Assembly (NCBI GenBank): GCA_030149365.1
Contig: JASBRP010000044.1
Span: forward strand, 1 to 64,000
Direction: 5' to 3'
DNA from: Solimonas sp.
GTDB lineage: Bacteria > Pseudomonadota > Gammaproteobacteria > Nevskiales > Nevskiaceae
DNA: 64,000 bases
In this document: positions 16,008 to 25,021 of the stretch, piece by piece
Layout: each line of letters starts with the position of its first letter
Position numbering within the stretch: position 1 is the first letter of the stretch
Position numbers and translations under genes: made by a program
The notes under the pieces: generated by a model
Database searches by the model: none
What the model was told of the DNA's origin: nothing
The model's input: only the letters and a program-made list of their open reading frames with translations

Positions 16008-16793
16008 CTACAGCATCGTCAGCAGCACCCCGCCCAGCGCCAGTCGATACCAAGCAAACGGCTCGAAGCTGTGGCCAGAGATGAATTTCATCAGCCATTT
16101 CACGGTGAAGAAGCCCACTGCCGCCGACACGCCGAAGGCGATGCCGAGCTCCGTCCAGTTCTCCGCCTGCGCCGCCGCGGGGTTGCCCAGGGTCTTGTAC
16201 AGCTCGTAGCCGGTGGCGGCGAACATCGTCGGGATGCCGACCATGAAGGCGAATTCCGCCGCGCGCGGGCGGCAGGACAGGCCGAACAGCAGGGCCGCGA
16301 AGATCGCCGCGGCAGAGCGCGAGGCCCCGGGAAACACGGCTGCGATCACCTGGGCCACGCCCACCGCGATCGCCACCTTCCAGGTCACCGCCTCAACGAT
16401 TGGCCGTCCCCGGTTCCAGCGCTCCACGGCGAAGATCACGAAGGCGCCGGCAATCAGCGCCCAGGCCACCGGCTCCACCGTCTCCGGCAGTTCCGCGCCG
16501 AGCTTCTTGGCGATCAAGCCTCCCACGGCGGTGACACCGAAGGCCGTGGCGAGCTTCGCCAGGTAGTCGCGCGTGCCGGGATCGCGCCAGGTGGTGGCCA
16601 GGTCCAGCAGGCGCAGGCGGTAGACCAGGGTCACCGCCAGGATGGCGCCAGCCTGGATCGCCACGTTGAACAGGTCCGAGCGACGCTCCAGCCAGTGCTG
16701 GGCGATCAACAGGTGGCCGGTGCTGGAGATGGGGAGGAACTCGGTGACGCCTTCAATGACGCCGAGGAGAATCGCTTCGAGGATGCCGTCCAC
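16008..16793 (-). CDS. uppP: Undecaprenyl-diphosphatase (bacitracin resistance protein)
   Basis: A 261-residue inner-membrane phosphatase that recycles undecaprenyl pyrophosphate to the monophosphate lipid carrier for cell-wall synthesis. The signatures GVIEGVTEFLPISSTGHL (near the N-terminus) and AAVFPGASRSAAAIF (about 155-169) carry the catalytic residues, and there are about eight membrane segments. The start is GTG at 16793 (VDGILEAILLGVIEG); the track ORF to 17264 runs into the divergent SDR gene. It is convergent with cca across a hairpin. Confidence 0.95.
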   Translation of the reverse strand: MDGILEAILLGVIEGVTEFLPISSTGHLLIAQHWLERRSDLFNVAIQAGAILAVTLVYRLRLLDLATTWRDPGTRDYLAKLATAFGVTAVGGLIAKKLGAELPETVEPVAWALIAGAFVIFAVERWNRGRPIVEAVTWKVAIAVGVAQVIAAVFPGASRSAAAIFAALLFGLSCRPRAAEFAFMVGIPTMFAATGYELYKTLGNPAAAQAENWTELGIAFGVSAAVGFFTVKWLMKFISGHSFEPFAWYRLALGGVLLTML

Positions 16794-16851
16794 AGGACAG
16801 TTACACTTGGCATTGAGGAAAGAGCGGCTAAGGATAAAGCAAAGGTACGTC

Positions 16852-17586
16852 ATGGCAATGTCACCAGTGATCTTGGTCACAGGCGCCGCCCGGCGCGTGG
16901 GCGCGGCCATCGTGCGCGAGATGCATGCGGCCGGCTGGAACGTGGTGATCCACGCCAACCGATCCTTCGAGGAGGCTTGGGCCCTGGCCATGACGCTCAA
17001 CCAGGCCCGCCCGGACTCGGCCCAGGCTCTGCAGGCCGACCTGCTCGACCCCGCGGCGCTGGAGAAGCTGGCGCAGGCGGCGCATGACTGCTGGGGGCGC
17101 CTGGATGCGCTGGTCAACAACGCCTCCACCTGGTATCCCACGCCGATCGGCGAACTGACCGCCGCGGCGTTCGAGGACCTGGTGGGCAGCAACCTGCGCG
17201 CGCCCCTGCTGCTGACCCAGGCCTGCGCCGCGCGCATGGAGCAGGGCGCGGTGGTGAACATCATCGACGTGCATGCCCGGCGCCCGCAGCGCGGCTATAG
17301 CGCCTACACCGCTGCCAAGGCCGGCCTCTGGGCGGTGACGGAATCGCTGGCGCTGGAGCTGTCGCCGCGCATCCGCGTCAACGGCGTGGCCCCTGGCCAC
17401 ATGATCTGGCCCGAGGCCGGCAGCCTCAACCAGCTGCAGCAAGGCGCCGAACTCGCGCGCGTGCCGATGGCGCGCCTGGGCGGTGGCGAGGAGATCGCCC
17501 GCGCCGTGAAATTCCTGCTGTCGCCGGAAGCGGCCTACATCACCGGTGCCGTGTTGCCGGTGGATGGCGGCCTGCGCCTGGGCTGA
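16852..17586 (+). CDS. folM: SDR-family pteridine reductase (FolM/PTR1-like)
   Basis: A 244-residue short-chain dehydrogenase with the modified cofactor motif VTGAARRVGAAIVREM, the dinucleotide-binding NANRSFEEA region typical of pteridine reductases, VNNASTWYP, and the catalytic YSAYTAAKAGL (YxxxK). C-terminal TGAVLPVDGGLRLG is characteristic of the group. It would reduce dihydrobiopterin or dihydrofolate with NADPH. AAGG lies 6 bases before the ATG at 16852. An adjacent Ap4A phosphorylase starts 3 bases after its stop, so they are one transcript. Confidence 0.82.
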   Translation: MAMSPVILVTGAARRVGAAIVREMHAAGWNVVIHANRSFEEAWALAMTLNQARPDSAQALQADLLDPAALEKLAQAAHDCWGRLDALVNNASTWYPTPIGELTAAAFEDLVGSNLRAPLLLTQACAARMEQGAVVNIIDVHARRPQRGYSAYTAAKAGLWAVTESLALELSPRIRVNGVAPGHMIWPEAGSLNQLQQGAELARVPMARLGGGEEIARAVKFLLSPEAAYITGAVLPVDGGLRLG

Positions 17587-17588
17587 GC

Positions 17589-18407
17589 ATGGACCTGCCG
17601 GAGCAGATTCGCGCGGCCACGCATCGCGCCCTGGACAGCGGCGCCCTGCAGCCGATCCCGACACGGCCGCAGGTGCTGCGTGATCAAGGGCTGGACTTCG
17701 TGCTGCGTGTCGGCGACCTGCGCCGCAAGAGCGAATCCGGGCAGCGCCAGCGCGCCGCAACGCAGCCGGCCAATCCCTTCCTGCCCTACGATCCCGCGAT
17801 GCTCGTCGCCGAGCTGTCGGACACGCACGCGCTGCTGCTCAACAAGTTCCAGGTGCTGGAAGGCCACGTGCTGGTGGTGACCCGCGCCTTCGCCGAGCAG
17901 GAAGCGGCGCTGGAGGAAGCAGACTTCGCCGCGGTGGCACAGGTGCTGCGCCAGACCTCGGGCCTGGCCTTCTTCAACGGCGGCGCGGCCGCCGGCGCCA
18001 GCCAGCAGCATCGTCACGTGCAGCTGCTGCCCTGGCCGCTGATGCCGGCCACCGAGGCACAGCCCTTCGATCCGCGGCAGTGGGTGCAGCAGGGAGCGGG
18101 CTGGCCTTTCGCCCATGCCTGCGTGGAGCTGTCATCGCAGGACCTGGTGCAGCCGGCGCGGCTGCGAGCCCGCTACGATCAACTGATCGCGGACATTGGC
18201 CTCGGCGGGGCGGCGGGCTACAGTGGCTACAACCTGCTGATGACGCCGGACTGGATGATGGCGGTGCGCCGCAGCCGCGGCGCGCACGAGGGGCTTGGGG
18301 TCAATGCGCTGGGCTTTGCCGGCACGTTGCTGCTGCGTGGCGAGGAAGAACTGCAGCGGCTGCGGGCGATGGGGCCGCTGGCACTGCTGCGCGCGGTCAG
18401 CCGTTGA
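17589..18407 (+). CDS. ATP adenylyltransferase (diadenosine tetraphosphate phosphorylase)
   Basis: A 272-residue HIT-superfamily protein of the APA1/APA2 type. The N-terminal DLRRKSESGQRQ and FLPYDPAMLV regions are followed by LLNKFQVLEGHVLVVTRAF and the histidine signature GASQQHRHVQLLPWP (about 138-152), where the central His is the nucleotidyl acceptor. It phosphorolyses Ap4A to ATP and ADP, lowering alarmone levels. It is closely coupled to the SDR gene upstream. Confidence 0.88.
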   Translation: MDLPEQIRAATHRALDSGALQPIPTRPQVLRDQGLDFVLRVGDLRRKSESGQRQRAATQPANPFLPYDPAMLVAELSDTHALLLNKFQVLEGHVLVVTRAFAEQEAALEEADFAAVAQVLRQTSGLAFFNGGAAAGASQQHRHVQLLPWPLMPATEAQPFDPRQWVQQGAGWPFAHACVELSSQDLVQPARLRARYDQLIADIGLGGAAGYSGYNLLMTPDWMMAVRRSRGAHEGLGVNALGFAGTLLLRGEEELQRLRAMGPLALLRAVSR

Positions 18408-18417
18408 GGCATCCTGT

Positions 18418-21414
18418 TCACTGCGGCGCCAGCTTTACGCGGAATTCCACATCCGCGGTGCTGCGATAACTGCCGGTGGCCGGCGTTGGAATCTGCGCCG
18501 GATCGCTGATGGGTACGGTCGCCGGCTTGCCCGTGGCCAGAACCTGGGCCGAGCCGCTGACCGAGATCACGATCAGATCCTTGCCTCCTACCCGGCGGGG
18601 GGCCTTGAATATGACGGTCTCCGAAAACGGGATCACCTGGTCCGCTGACTTGCACTCGGCGACCCAAAGTACCGGGACGCGGCCGCTGCCGTCCGGTTTG
18701 CGGATCAGGCTCTCGTTGACCGGATCGGTCGGGATGTAGGGCGTCACGCCATTCTCGTAGCGCGAGGCGATACCGGAGAAAGGCGTCATCATGACCAGCC
18801 CGGACAGTCCCGCACAGCGCAGTTCACCTTCGATGCGTACCGGCGTGTCCTCCGATACCTCGAAGTAGCTGAGCGTGTTGATCACGCCAGCAGCCTGGTT
18901 CTTGGTGCATCCACCGAAGACCTCGTCGAAGCGGCAACTGCCGCTGATGTCGGCCTGCAGGCGCAGGCCCAGCGTGCCGTCCTCGCGGGCATAGGTCAGG
19001 CTTTCGCCTTTGCTGCTGCCGCTCAAGCGGGCGCTGGCGCAGTTGCCGTTGCCGTCGTCCTGGCGGACGGTGACGTCCGTGATGAAGTCCGCCGTAATGC
19101 GCTCGCTGCGCTCGAACCAGAGCAGGTTGTCCGCGGGGATTGCAGGGGGCAACACGATATCCGCTTCATTGACTTCCTGGCGCGTGGACTGTGGCTCGAC
19201 CTCGGAGTAGGGAGGGCAGGAGGCGCTGCCATCCGATTCGATGCCAACGCCGTCGGCCTCGAACAGGCCGGCGGAGTAGTGAATCTTGCGCAGGCAACTG
19301 CGTAGCACGGACAGGCTGATCTCGTCGCTGGCGTTGCGATCCGCCCGCGAGGTGGCACGCAGCGTCAGCGTGCCGGCCTGGCCGGCACGCACGACGATGC
19401 GTTGAGTCGCCTGGTTGTCTGCATGGCTGACCAGGGTGCCGCCGCTGAGCTGCAAGTCAACGCCAAGCTCGCTGGCGCCGAACCCTGCCAGGCTGACGGA
19501 GAACTCCACCTCCGAGTCCGGCAGCAGGCAGGCGCTGCCCTGACGGGTCAGCTTGAGCTCGCCGCCGATATCGATCACGGCGATGCGCTCGCGCGCCGGG
19601 CCGCCTGGCAGTACCGGATTCATCGGTTTGAACTCGATGCGCAGCGGGAAGTCCTCGCGTTTCGCGCTGGTCTGCACATCGACCTCCAGCAGATCGCCGT
19701 TGATCCGTGCGCCGCGGAGCTGGTGATCCCCCAGGGTCAGGATGCGGCGTGCGATGTTCACGGGCCCATTGGGCCCCGCCTCGGAATTGGCGATGGTGGC
19801 GCCGATGCTCGCGGTCTGGCCCGGTGCCGACAGGCGTACCGACGAAGGCAGCAGCGACAGCACCTGCGGATTCACCGCGATGGCCAGGGCTTTGGAGTAC
19901 CCGCTGCCGAGCACGCCGAACTTCTCGCCACGCAGGATGATCTTGAGCTCCGCTCCGCCGATGGCGGCTCCCCGGTAGGTCCGATGGTCGATTCGCGTGA
20001 CCGCATCTCCAGTGATCTCCGAACGTGTCCAGTCCTCATCGGAGACGTCAATCGGGCCGTAGCGGGGGGCATTGATGCGGGTGCATCCGTCCTTGGTCAG
20101 TTCCTTCAGTGCCGCGCTGATGGGATTGGCAAATGCGGTACTGCCTACCCCGACGATGGCGCCCACAGGACCCGGGACCATGCCGACGGTGGTGATCAGG
20201 CCATCCAGCGCCGCTTCGTTGACATTGAACTCCTCGCCAACGGCGATCACCGACGCATTTTCCCAGCGGCCCGGCTGGTTGGCCGGGCGGTCTTCCACCA
20301 GCAGGGTGTCGGCGCGGCGGACATCGAAGGATTCGATACGGCGAGGTTCCAGCGCCTGGCGCGCGGCCTCTGTGGTCTTCAGTACGTACAACTGCGCTCC
20401 GAGGGCATTGGCTCCGACGCTGACACCACCGGCGCCGAAGGCGTTTGCACCGCTGCCGGCCTCCTCGCTGGCCGCGATGCCGACGGTGCCCAGGAACTGG
20501 CCCAGTGCGTTGCTCTGGTAGAGGCCGCCCTTCCCGGCGGCCAGCATCCGCCGCGACAGCTCCGCAGCACTGTTGATGGGAGGTGGATTCGGTGTCAGCC
20601 GCTCACCCTCGCAAAGTGCATTCTTGGTGGGCACTGCCGCCTCGGCCGGGGCCGCCGCCGGCGGTAGTGGCAGTGCACGCAGTTCGGCAATGGCGCGATC
20701 GAGTTCCCCCTCCAGGTCGGCGGCGGCCATGACACCGGGGATCACGCGATCGCCGCTGGCGATGGCTTGTGCCACCTGTTGCCGCAGCCAGCCCGGTCGG
20801 GTCTCGCTGCCCAGCAGGCGCAGATTCACGGCAAAGGGCAGCAGCCCCGGGTCAATGGTGTCGCGCTCTGCCGTCAGCAGGGCATCGGGATCGCCGCCAA
20901 GAAGGCGGACCTGCAACTCCAGCCACTCTGCCAGCTTGTCGACCACCCGGCCGGCCAGTGCGGGTTCGGCATCCGGCAAGGCGCCGATTTCCAGCGGCAC
21001 GGCCTCGCAGCGCTGGCGACCATCGCCGATCTCGATCATCACCGGGCCGCCTTCAAGCGGCCGGGCCGGGCGAGGTGGTACGGAGAAGCGCGAGGGCTGA
21101 CCGCTGGCGGGAGCCTCGAAGAACGCTGAGCCGATCACCTCGGACGACCCTTCGCGAGCGATGACGCGCATGCCGGGGCGGACGAAGCTGGAGGGAATGC
21201 CATCCACCTGCACCACTTGGCCCGGCTCCGCCCTGTTGCCTGACAGCGTCAGGCGGCAGGGCACGGTCTTTCCCAGTGGGGCGGTGATGACTCGACCAGG
21301 GCCGGCGCCCGGCGGGCGGCCATCGGGACCGTTGTCGTCCCGGTCGGTGCAGGCCGCCAACAGCAGGACGGCGATCAGGGTGGCCGCAAAGGGCCATGGT
21401 GCTTTCATGTTCAT
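18418..21414 (-). CDS. Large lipoprotein of unknown function, 998 aa
   Basis: A secreted lipoprotein: MNMKAPWPFAATLIAVLLLAACTDRD has a clear lipobox with Cys at about 22. The acidic residue at +3 does not settle which membrane holds it. The body is mainly beta-rich with Ig/TIG-like stretches (VIKI-type strands such as AELKIILRGEKFGVLGSGYS; VRLSAPGQTASIGATIANSEAG), a Gly/Ala-rich hydrophobic patch (TTVGMVPGPVGAIVGVGSTAFA, about 430-455), and many paired Cys in the C-terminal third (CPPYSEVEPQ, CTKNQAAG), suggesting periplasmic disulfides. I know no match. It starts 20 bases after the exported protein at 21434 in a run headed by a GAF-LuxR gene. The track's 1114-aa version begins inside that gene. 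Confidence 0.8.
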   Translation of the reverse strand: MNMKAPWPFAATLIAVLLLAACTDRDDNGPDGRPPGAGPGRVITAPLGKTVPCRLTLSGNRAEPGQVVQVDGIPSSFVRPGMRVIAREGSSEVIGSAFFEAPASGQPSRFSVPPRPARPLEGGPVMIEIGDGRQRCEAVPLEIGALPDAEPALAGRVVDKLAEWLELQVRLLGGDPDALLTAERDTIDPGLLPFAVNLRLLGSETRPGWLRQQVAQAIASGDRVIPGVMAAADLEGELDRAIAELRALPLPPAAAPAEAAVPTKNALCEGERLTPNPPPINSAAELSRRMLAAGKGGLYQSNALGQFLGTVGIAASEEAGSGANAFGAGGVSVGANALGAQLYVLKTTEAARQALEPRRIESFDVRRADTLLVEDRPANQPGRWENASVIAVGEEFNVNEAALDGLITTVGMVPGPVGAIVGVGSTAFANPISAALKELTKDGCTRINAPRYGPIDVSDEDWTRSEITGDAVTRIDHRTYRGAAIGGAELKIILRGEKFGVLGSGYSKALAIAVNPQVLSLLPSSVRLSAPGQTASIGATIANSEAGPNGPVNIARRILTLGDHQLRGARINGDLLEVDVQTSAKREDFPLRIEFKPMNPVLPGGPARERIAVIDIGGELKLTRQGSACLLPDSEVEFSVSLAGFGASELGVDLQLSGGTLVSHADNQATQRIVVRAGQAGTLTLRATSRADRNASDEISLSVLRSCLRKIHYSAGLFEADGVGIESDGSASCPPYSEVEPQSTRQEVNEADIVLPPAIPADNLLWFERSERITADFITDVTVRQDDGNGNCASARLSGSSKGESLTYAREDGTLGLRLQADISGSCRFDEVFGGCTKNQAAGVINTLSYFEVSEDTPVRIEGELRCAGLSGLVMMTPFSGIASRYENGVTPYIPTDPVNESLIRKPDGSGRVPVLWVAECKSADQVIPFSETVIFKAPRRVGGKDLIVISVSGSAQVLATGKPATVPISDPAQIPTPATGSYRSTADVEFRVKLAPQ

Positions 21415-21433
21415 GAGGGGAAACCTGGAAAAA

Positions 21434-22300
21434 TCAATCGCCGAAGATCTTGCTGAAGGCCTTGTCGAGTACCCGATCGACCGTACGGTCGGTTGCCGCG
21501 TCGGCTTCCGATTCGGTGCGACCCTCAACACGTTCCTGCTGCCGTTGTGCCTTGTCGCCCAGGATGCGGCCCAGCCATCCGCCACTGGATGCGGTTGCTG
21601 GCGTCGTGGGCCCACCGTCGCCCAGCGCGGGCATTTGCTGCGGTGCCGACGGCAGGTCGAAACGCGCCGTGTCGGGCTCGCCACCGAAACTGACGACGCG
21701 GAACTCATGGCCGTAGCGCAGCACACCCTGGTTGCCGAGTTGCTGGCGGAGAGCGGCTTCACCCGCGGTCTCGGCGTTGCCGGTCATGCCGCGGAAGGTC
21801 AGGGCCATCCGCTGCAGCGCCTCACCCAGTTCATGTACGCGCGCATCGGGAGACAGCACCAGTTCTTCACTGTGCCTGTGCCCGGATACGTCCTCGTAGC
21901 GCAGGAGGTGGACGGTGCCGGTGATCCCGGCGACCGTTTCCTTGCGTGGGGTGCGCTCCAGGCCGAGATAGCGGGCCAGGTCGTCGGGGCCGTTGCTGAT
22001 GGCGCCCTGCTGCATCTGGCCCAGCATGCTGCCAATGCCGCTGAGGTCGATCACCATGCCATCGGCCAGCGCATAGGCCCGGCCTTCGCGCAGGATCAGG
22101 GCGCCGCCGGCCTGGCCCTCGGCGTCGGCGCGCAGCAGGCCGCCACGATATTCCAGGGTGGCACGCTGCCGGTCGCTGCCGCTTTCGACGACGGCGCTGC
22201 CCGCGTGGGCCGGGATGCCGCAAACCAGCAGGATCAGGCCGGGGAGCAGGGCCGGCGAGCGCGCCAGGGTTCGGGCGAGGCAATGGCGAATCTGGATCAT
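21434..22300 (-). CDS. Exported protein of unknown function, 288 aa (DUF4412-like start)
   Basis: It begins MIQIRHCLARTLARSPALLPGLILLVCGIPAHAG, a signal peptide with a long basic n-region. Then comes a short beta-rich domain (ATLEYRGGLLRADAEGQAGGALILREGRAYAL) in the style of exported DUF4412 proteins, then helices and a Pro/Thr-rich linker, ending DRTVDRVLDKAFSKIFGD. Function is unknown. The start at 22300 is chosen over 22354 because the latter would put 18 non-signal residues first. It lies between the LuxR gene and the large lipoprotein gene, both on the same strand, and 55 bases downstream of a 28-bp palindrome. Confidence 0.75.
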   Translation of the reverse strand: MIQIRHCLARTLARSPALLPGLILLVCGIPAHAGSAVVESGSDRQRATLEYRGGLLRADAEGQAGGALILREGRAYALADGMVIDLSGIGSMLGQMQQGAISNGPDDLARYLGLERTPRKETVAGITGTVHLLRYEDVSGHRHSEELVLSPDARVHELGEALQRMALTFRGMTGNAETAGEAALRQQLGNQGVLRYGHEFRVVSFGGEPDTARFDLPSAPQQMPALGDGGPTTPATASSGGWLGRILGDKAQRQQERVEGRTESEADAATDRTVDRVLDKAFSKIFGD

Positions 22301-22354
22301 GGGGACGCATGCCGCAGGAGGGGATGCGTCGGATGCTAGGGGGAGCCTGCCCAA

Positions 22355-22382
22355 GCAAATACCTCCCCAGGGAGGTATTTGC
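22355..22382. promoter_or_regulatory. 28-bp palindrome: candidate LuxR operator
   Basis: Perfect 13-bp arms (GCAAATACCTCCC and its complement) around a 2-base centre, lying in the 103-base gap after the luxR-type gene and 55 bases before the exported-protein start. No T-run follows on either strand, so an operator is more likely than a terminator. Confidence 0.55.
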
Positions 22383-22403
22383 CGGGGTGGCCGGCCTCGG
22401 CGC

Positions 22404-23531
22404 CTAGTTCAGCCGGGGCTGATGCCTTTGCAGATCAAGCACAACGGACTCGGATTGGCGTGCCAGCAGTTCGCGCAAGGCTTTGACCCCGCTCACATCC
22501 AGGCGGCCGTACAGGTCCTTCTGATAGGCCTTGAGGGTACTGAGGCTGATGCCGAGTGCGGCGCAGAGTGCCGCAGGAGAGTGGCCGCGCCACAGCGCGA
22601 AGGCAATACGTCGCTGCTGCGGCGTCAGCGGGCTGCGCTCCAGTGCGCCGAGTACGCGCAGCTCACGGCGCATCTCCAGGCAGATCTGGATGCCGACGTG
22701 GGTGGATTGGTCGGCGCTGGAGGACGACAGGCCGTAGGCGCGTAACCGCAGGCGCCCGCCGGCGACGGGCAGCGTCAGGGTCGGGGCCCGATGCGCGGCT
22801 GACGCATGGCTGCGCAGCGGACGCCGCAGCGCCGTCCAGTCACGGCAGAGACGGCGGCAGGCCTCGGGCAATACGCGATGATCCCGGAGCAGGCTGCGCT
22901 CCTGGCCGAAGCTCGAGGCTTCGAGCCAGGCGCAAGCCTGCTCCGAAGCCCACTGGATGCACCCGTCGGTGGTGGCGATCAGCAGCGCACTATCGATCTC
23001 GTCGAAATCGTCCGGGATCGGGCGTGCCAGGCAGGCATGCACCAGGTGCGAATAGAGTGCCCCGACGGTGTCGAGGTCCTTTCGCGAAAAGTGAGGGGCC
23101 ATTCGTTCGCGAAAGATGCCGAGGATGCCGATGGGGCCGTTGTCGTCCCGCAACGCGATATCCAGGCAATGATGGATGCCATTGCGCTGGAACAGGTGCT
23201 GGTAGGTGGCGCCATTCTGGTAGTTGACCGAGGTATCGATCAGGTTGCCATAGGCTCGTGGTGCGGCCAGCAGGCTGCTGAAGGCAGCGGGATCGTCACT
23301 GCGCGCGGAAAAGACATGGCCAGCGCTGGCGAACAGCTGATGGCTGTATTCGTCGAAGTATTCGCTGTAGTGCTCCTGGGGCGCGCATTGCGCATCGACC
23401 CGGATCATCGACAGGCTGAACGCCGGAATCAGGCGGCGCAGCACCTCAGAGGCCAGCGGCATCTGCACCATGATGTCGGACCCCGAGCTGCAGAGTAGAC
23501 GAAGGAAGGCGAGATCACCGCTGTAAGACAC
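22404..23531 (-). CDS. GAF-like/LuxR-type transcriptional regulator
   Basis: A 375-residue regulator. Residues about 20-180 form a GAF-like sensory region, then a linker with WASEQACAWLEASS (PAS-like), and a C-terminal LuxR helix-turn-helix: LTPQQRRIAFALWRGHSPAALCAALGISLSTLKAYQKDLYGRL. There is no receiver or autoinducer domain signature that I can see, so the signal is unknown. It heads the exported-protein/lipoprotein run, and the palindrome following it makes control of those two genes likely. The ogt gene is 39 bases upstream on the same strand. Confidence 0.82.
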   Translation of the reverse strand: MSYSGDLAFLRLLCSSGSDIMVQMPLASEVLRRLIPAFSLSMIRVDAQCAPQEHYSEYFDEYSHQLFASAGHVFSARSDDPAAFSSLLAAPRAYGNLIDTSVNYQNGATYQHLFQRNGIHHCLDIALRDDNGPIGILGIFRERMAPHFSRKDLDTVGALYSHLVHACLARPIPDDFDEIDSALLIATTDGCIQWASEQACAWLEASSFGQERSLLRDHRVLPEACRRLCRDWTALRRPLRSHASAAHRAPTLTLPVAGGRLRLRAYGLSSSSADQSTHVGIQICLEMRRELRVLGALERSPLTPQQRRIAFALWRGHSPAALCAALGISLSTLKAYQKDLYGRLDVSGVKALRELLARQSESVVLDLQRHQPRLN

Positions 23532-23570
23532 TGCCTGCTCCTGGTGGGACCTTCGCTGGGAGGGTCGGCC

Positions 23571-24197
23571 CTAGAGTGTCGGCGAGCGGGTAGGCTCCGA
23601 CAAGGACGTGGTTCGCACAGAGATGGCGGATTCCAGCTCCAGCAGCCGCTGCTTGCGCCACAAGCCTCCGCCATAACCGCCCAGCCCGCGCCCGTCCTTG
23701 TTCCCCAGGCGGTGGCAGGGCACGACGATCGCCAGGCGGTTGATGCCGTTGCAGGTGCCGATGGCGCGCACGGCGCCGGGCACGCCGAGCTGCGCCGCCA
23801 TCTGCTCGTAGCTGCGCCGCTCGCCATGGGGAATCTCGGTCAGTGCCTGCCATAGCGACTGCTGCAGCGGCGTGCCAGGGAACACCAGCGGCACCTCGAA
23901 GCGATGGCGGCGGCCGTTGAAGTAGGCCGACAGTTCCGCCTCCAGCTGGCGCAGCCAGGGATGATCCGCGGCGGTCCAGTCATCACCGAAATGCTGGCGC
24001 AGCGCGGCGCCGGCGCGGCGCAGTCGTGCCGCGTCGGCGAACTCCAGCAGCACCACACCTTGTGCATTCGCACCGGCAAGCAATGTGCCCAGGGGGGTGT
24101 GCATGCGGCGCAGCCAGACATCGGCGGCGCCGCTGCCCTGGGGCAGGCGCTCCAGCCATTCGTCCAGCAGTTTCTCTTCCTGCTCCAGCTCGTCCAT
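23571..24197 (-). CDS. ogt: Methylated-DNA--[protein]-cysteine S-methyltransferase
   Basis: A 208-residue DNA-repair protein removing O6-alkyl groups from guanine in a suicidal transfer. The active site is IVVPCHRLGNKDG (Cys at about 159), preceded by SYEQMAAQLGVPGAVRAIGTCNGIN, the DNA-binding helix-turn-helix and arginine-finger block. The N-terminal ribonuclease-like domain is present (GTLLAGANAQGVVLLEFAD). It lacks an Ada regulatory domain. It is 9 bases from the NRDE gene, in the same transcript. Confidence 0.92.
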   Translation of the reverse strand: MDELEQEEKLLDEWLERLPQGSGAADVWLRRMHTPLGTLLAGANAQGVVLLEFADAARLRRAGAALRQHFGDDWTAADHPWLRQLEAELSAYFNGRRHRFEVPLVFPGTPLQQSLWQALTEIPHGERRSYEQMAAQLGVPGAVRAIGTCNGINRLAIVVPCHRLGNKDGRGLGGYGGGLWRKQRLLELESAISVRTTSLSEPTRSPTL

Positions 24198-24206
24198 GGC
24201 CGCAGC

Positions 24207-24974
24207 CTAGCCGCCGAGCGCGAAGCGTTCCAGGGTTTCGCCGGCGGGCTCGCCGTCGGCGCCGTAGCGGCGCTCGCTGAAGCTGAGCTGGCCGTCCTCG
24301 CAGATCAGCAGGCTGCTGCTGCGCGTGCCGTAACTGGTGCCGCGGATGAAGGGCGGCGACAGGAAGCGCTCCATCTCCAGACCCACGCCGGTGTCGGGCA
24401 GCTCGGCGTCGTCGGCGCTGCGCGAATCGCCCAGCAGATCGAACAGCGCGGCGCTGTCGGTGCGGTCGCGGGCCACCCAGGTCGAGAGGCCGTCGCGCAG
24501 GCGCCGCAGCTTGGGCCAGGGCGTGTCGAGCGTGGCATTGCTCAGGCCATGCACGCCGGAGCGCAGCACTTCCACGCGGTACTCCGGCTGGTTGGTGACG
24601 TAGAGCGCGCTGTTGCTGTCGATCAGCAGCAGGTTGAAGCCGGAGAACAGCGCCGCGCCGCCGGCGAGTTGCGCGGCGTACTCGGCGCAGCTGAGCCGCC
24701 CACCCACGAAGTCGGATACCAGCACGCCACGCGAGGGCGCATGCGGGTTCGGCGGGATCATGCGCCGCACGTTGGTCACGGCGGCGATGCGGCCATCACG
24801 CGAGGCGGCCAGCCAGCTGCCGTGGCCCGACAGGTCACGGCCGCCGAACACGCCGGGCGCGTCCGGCCAGAACGCCGCCGCCGCCGTGGGGCGGTGATGG
24901 AACTCGTCGCGGTTCGCCGCCATGACCAGCGGGTAACGCGGATGGGCCTGCCAGGCCAGGGCGATCAAACACAT
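24207..24974 (-). CDS. NRDE-family (TANGO2-like) protein
   Basis: A 255-residue protein starting MCLIALAW, then YPLVMAANRDEFHHRPT, the family-naming Asn-Arg-Asp-Glu motif, and VFGGRDLSGHGSWLAA. Cys at position 2 suggests an N-terminal-nucleophile-hydrolase-like fold. TANGO2 relatives have been linked to heme or lipid handling, but the bacterial role is not known. The start at 24974 puts Cys second, as in relatives; the track start at 25004 adds an unlikely leader. Divergent from the EcsC gene by 47 bases. Confidence 0.87.
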   Translation of the reverse strand: MCLIALAWQAHPRYPLVMAANRDEFHHRPTAAAAFWPDAPGVFGGRDLSGHGSWLAASRDGRIAAVTNVRRMIPPNPHAPSRGVLVSDFVGGRLSCAEYAAQLAGGAALFSGFNLLLIDSNSALYVTNQPEYRVEVLRSGVHGLSNATLDTPWPKLRRLRDGLSTWVARDRTDSAALFDLLGDSRSADDAELPDTGVGLEMERFLSPPFIRGTSYGTRSSSLLICEDGQLSFSERRYGADGEPAGETLERFALGG

Positions 24975-25021
24975 GCGCCAGAATGTTGTCAGACTGCATA
25001 TCACGTCAACCGGGTGCCGAA

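Noticed and set aside
18418-21762. 1114-aa version of the large lipoprotein
   Set aside because: It would start inside the 21434-22300 gene; a clear lipoprotein signal begins at 21414.
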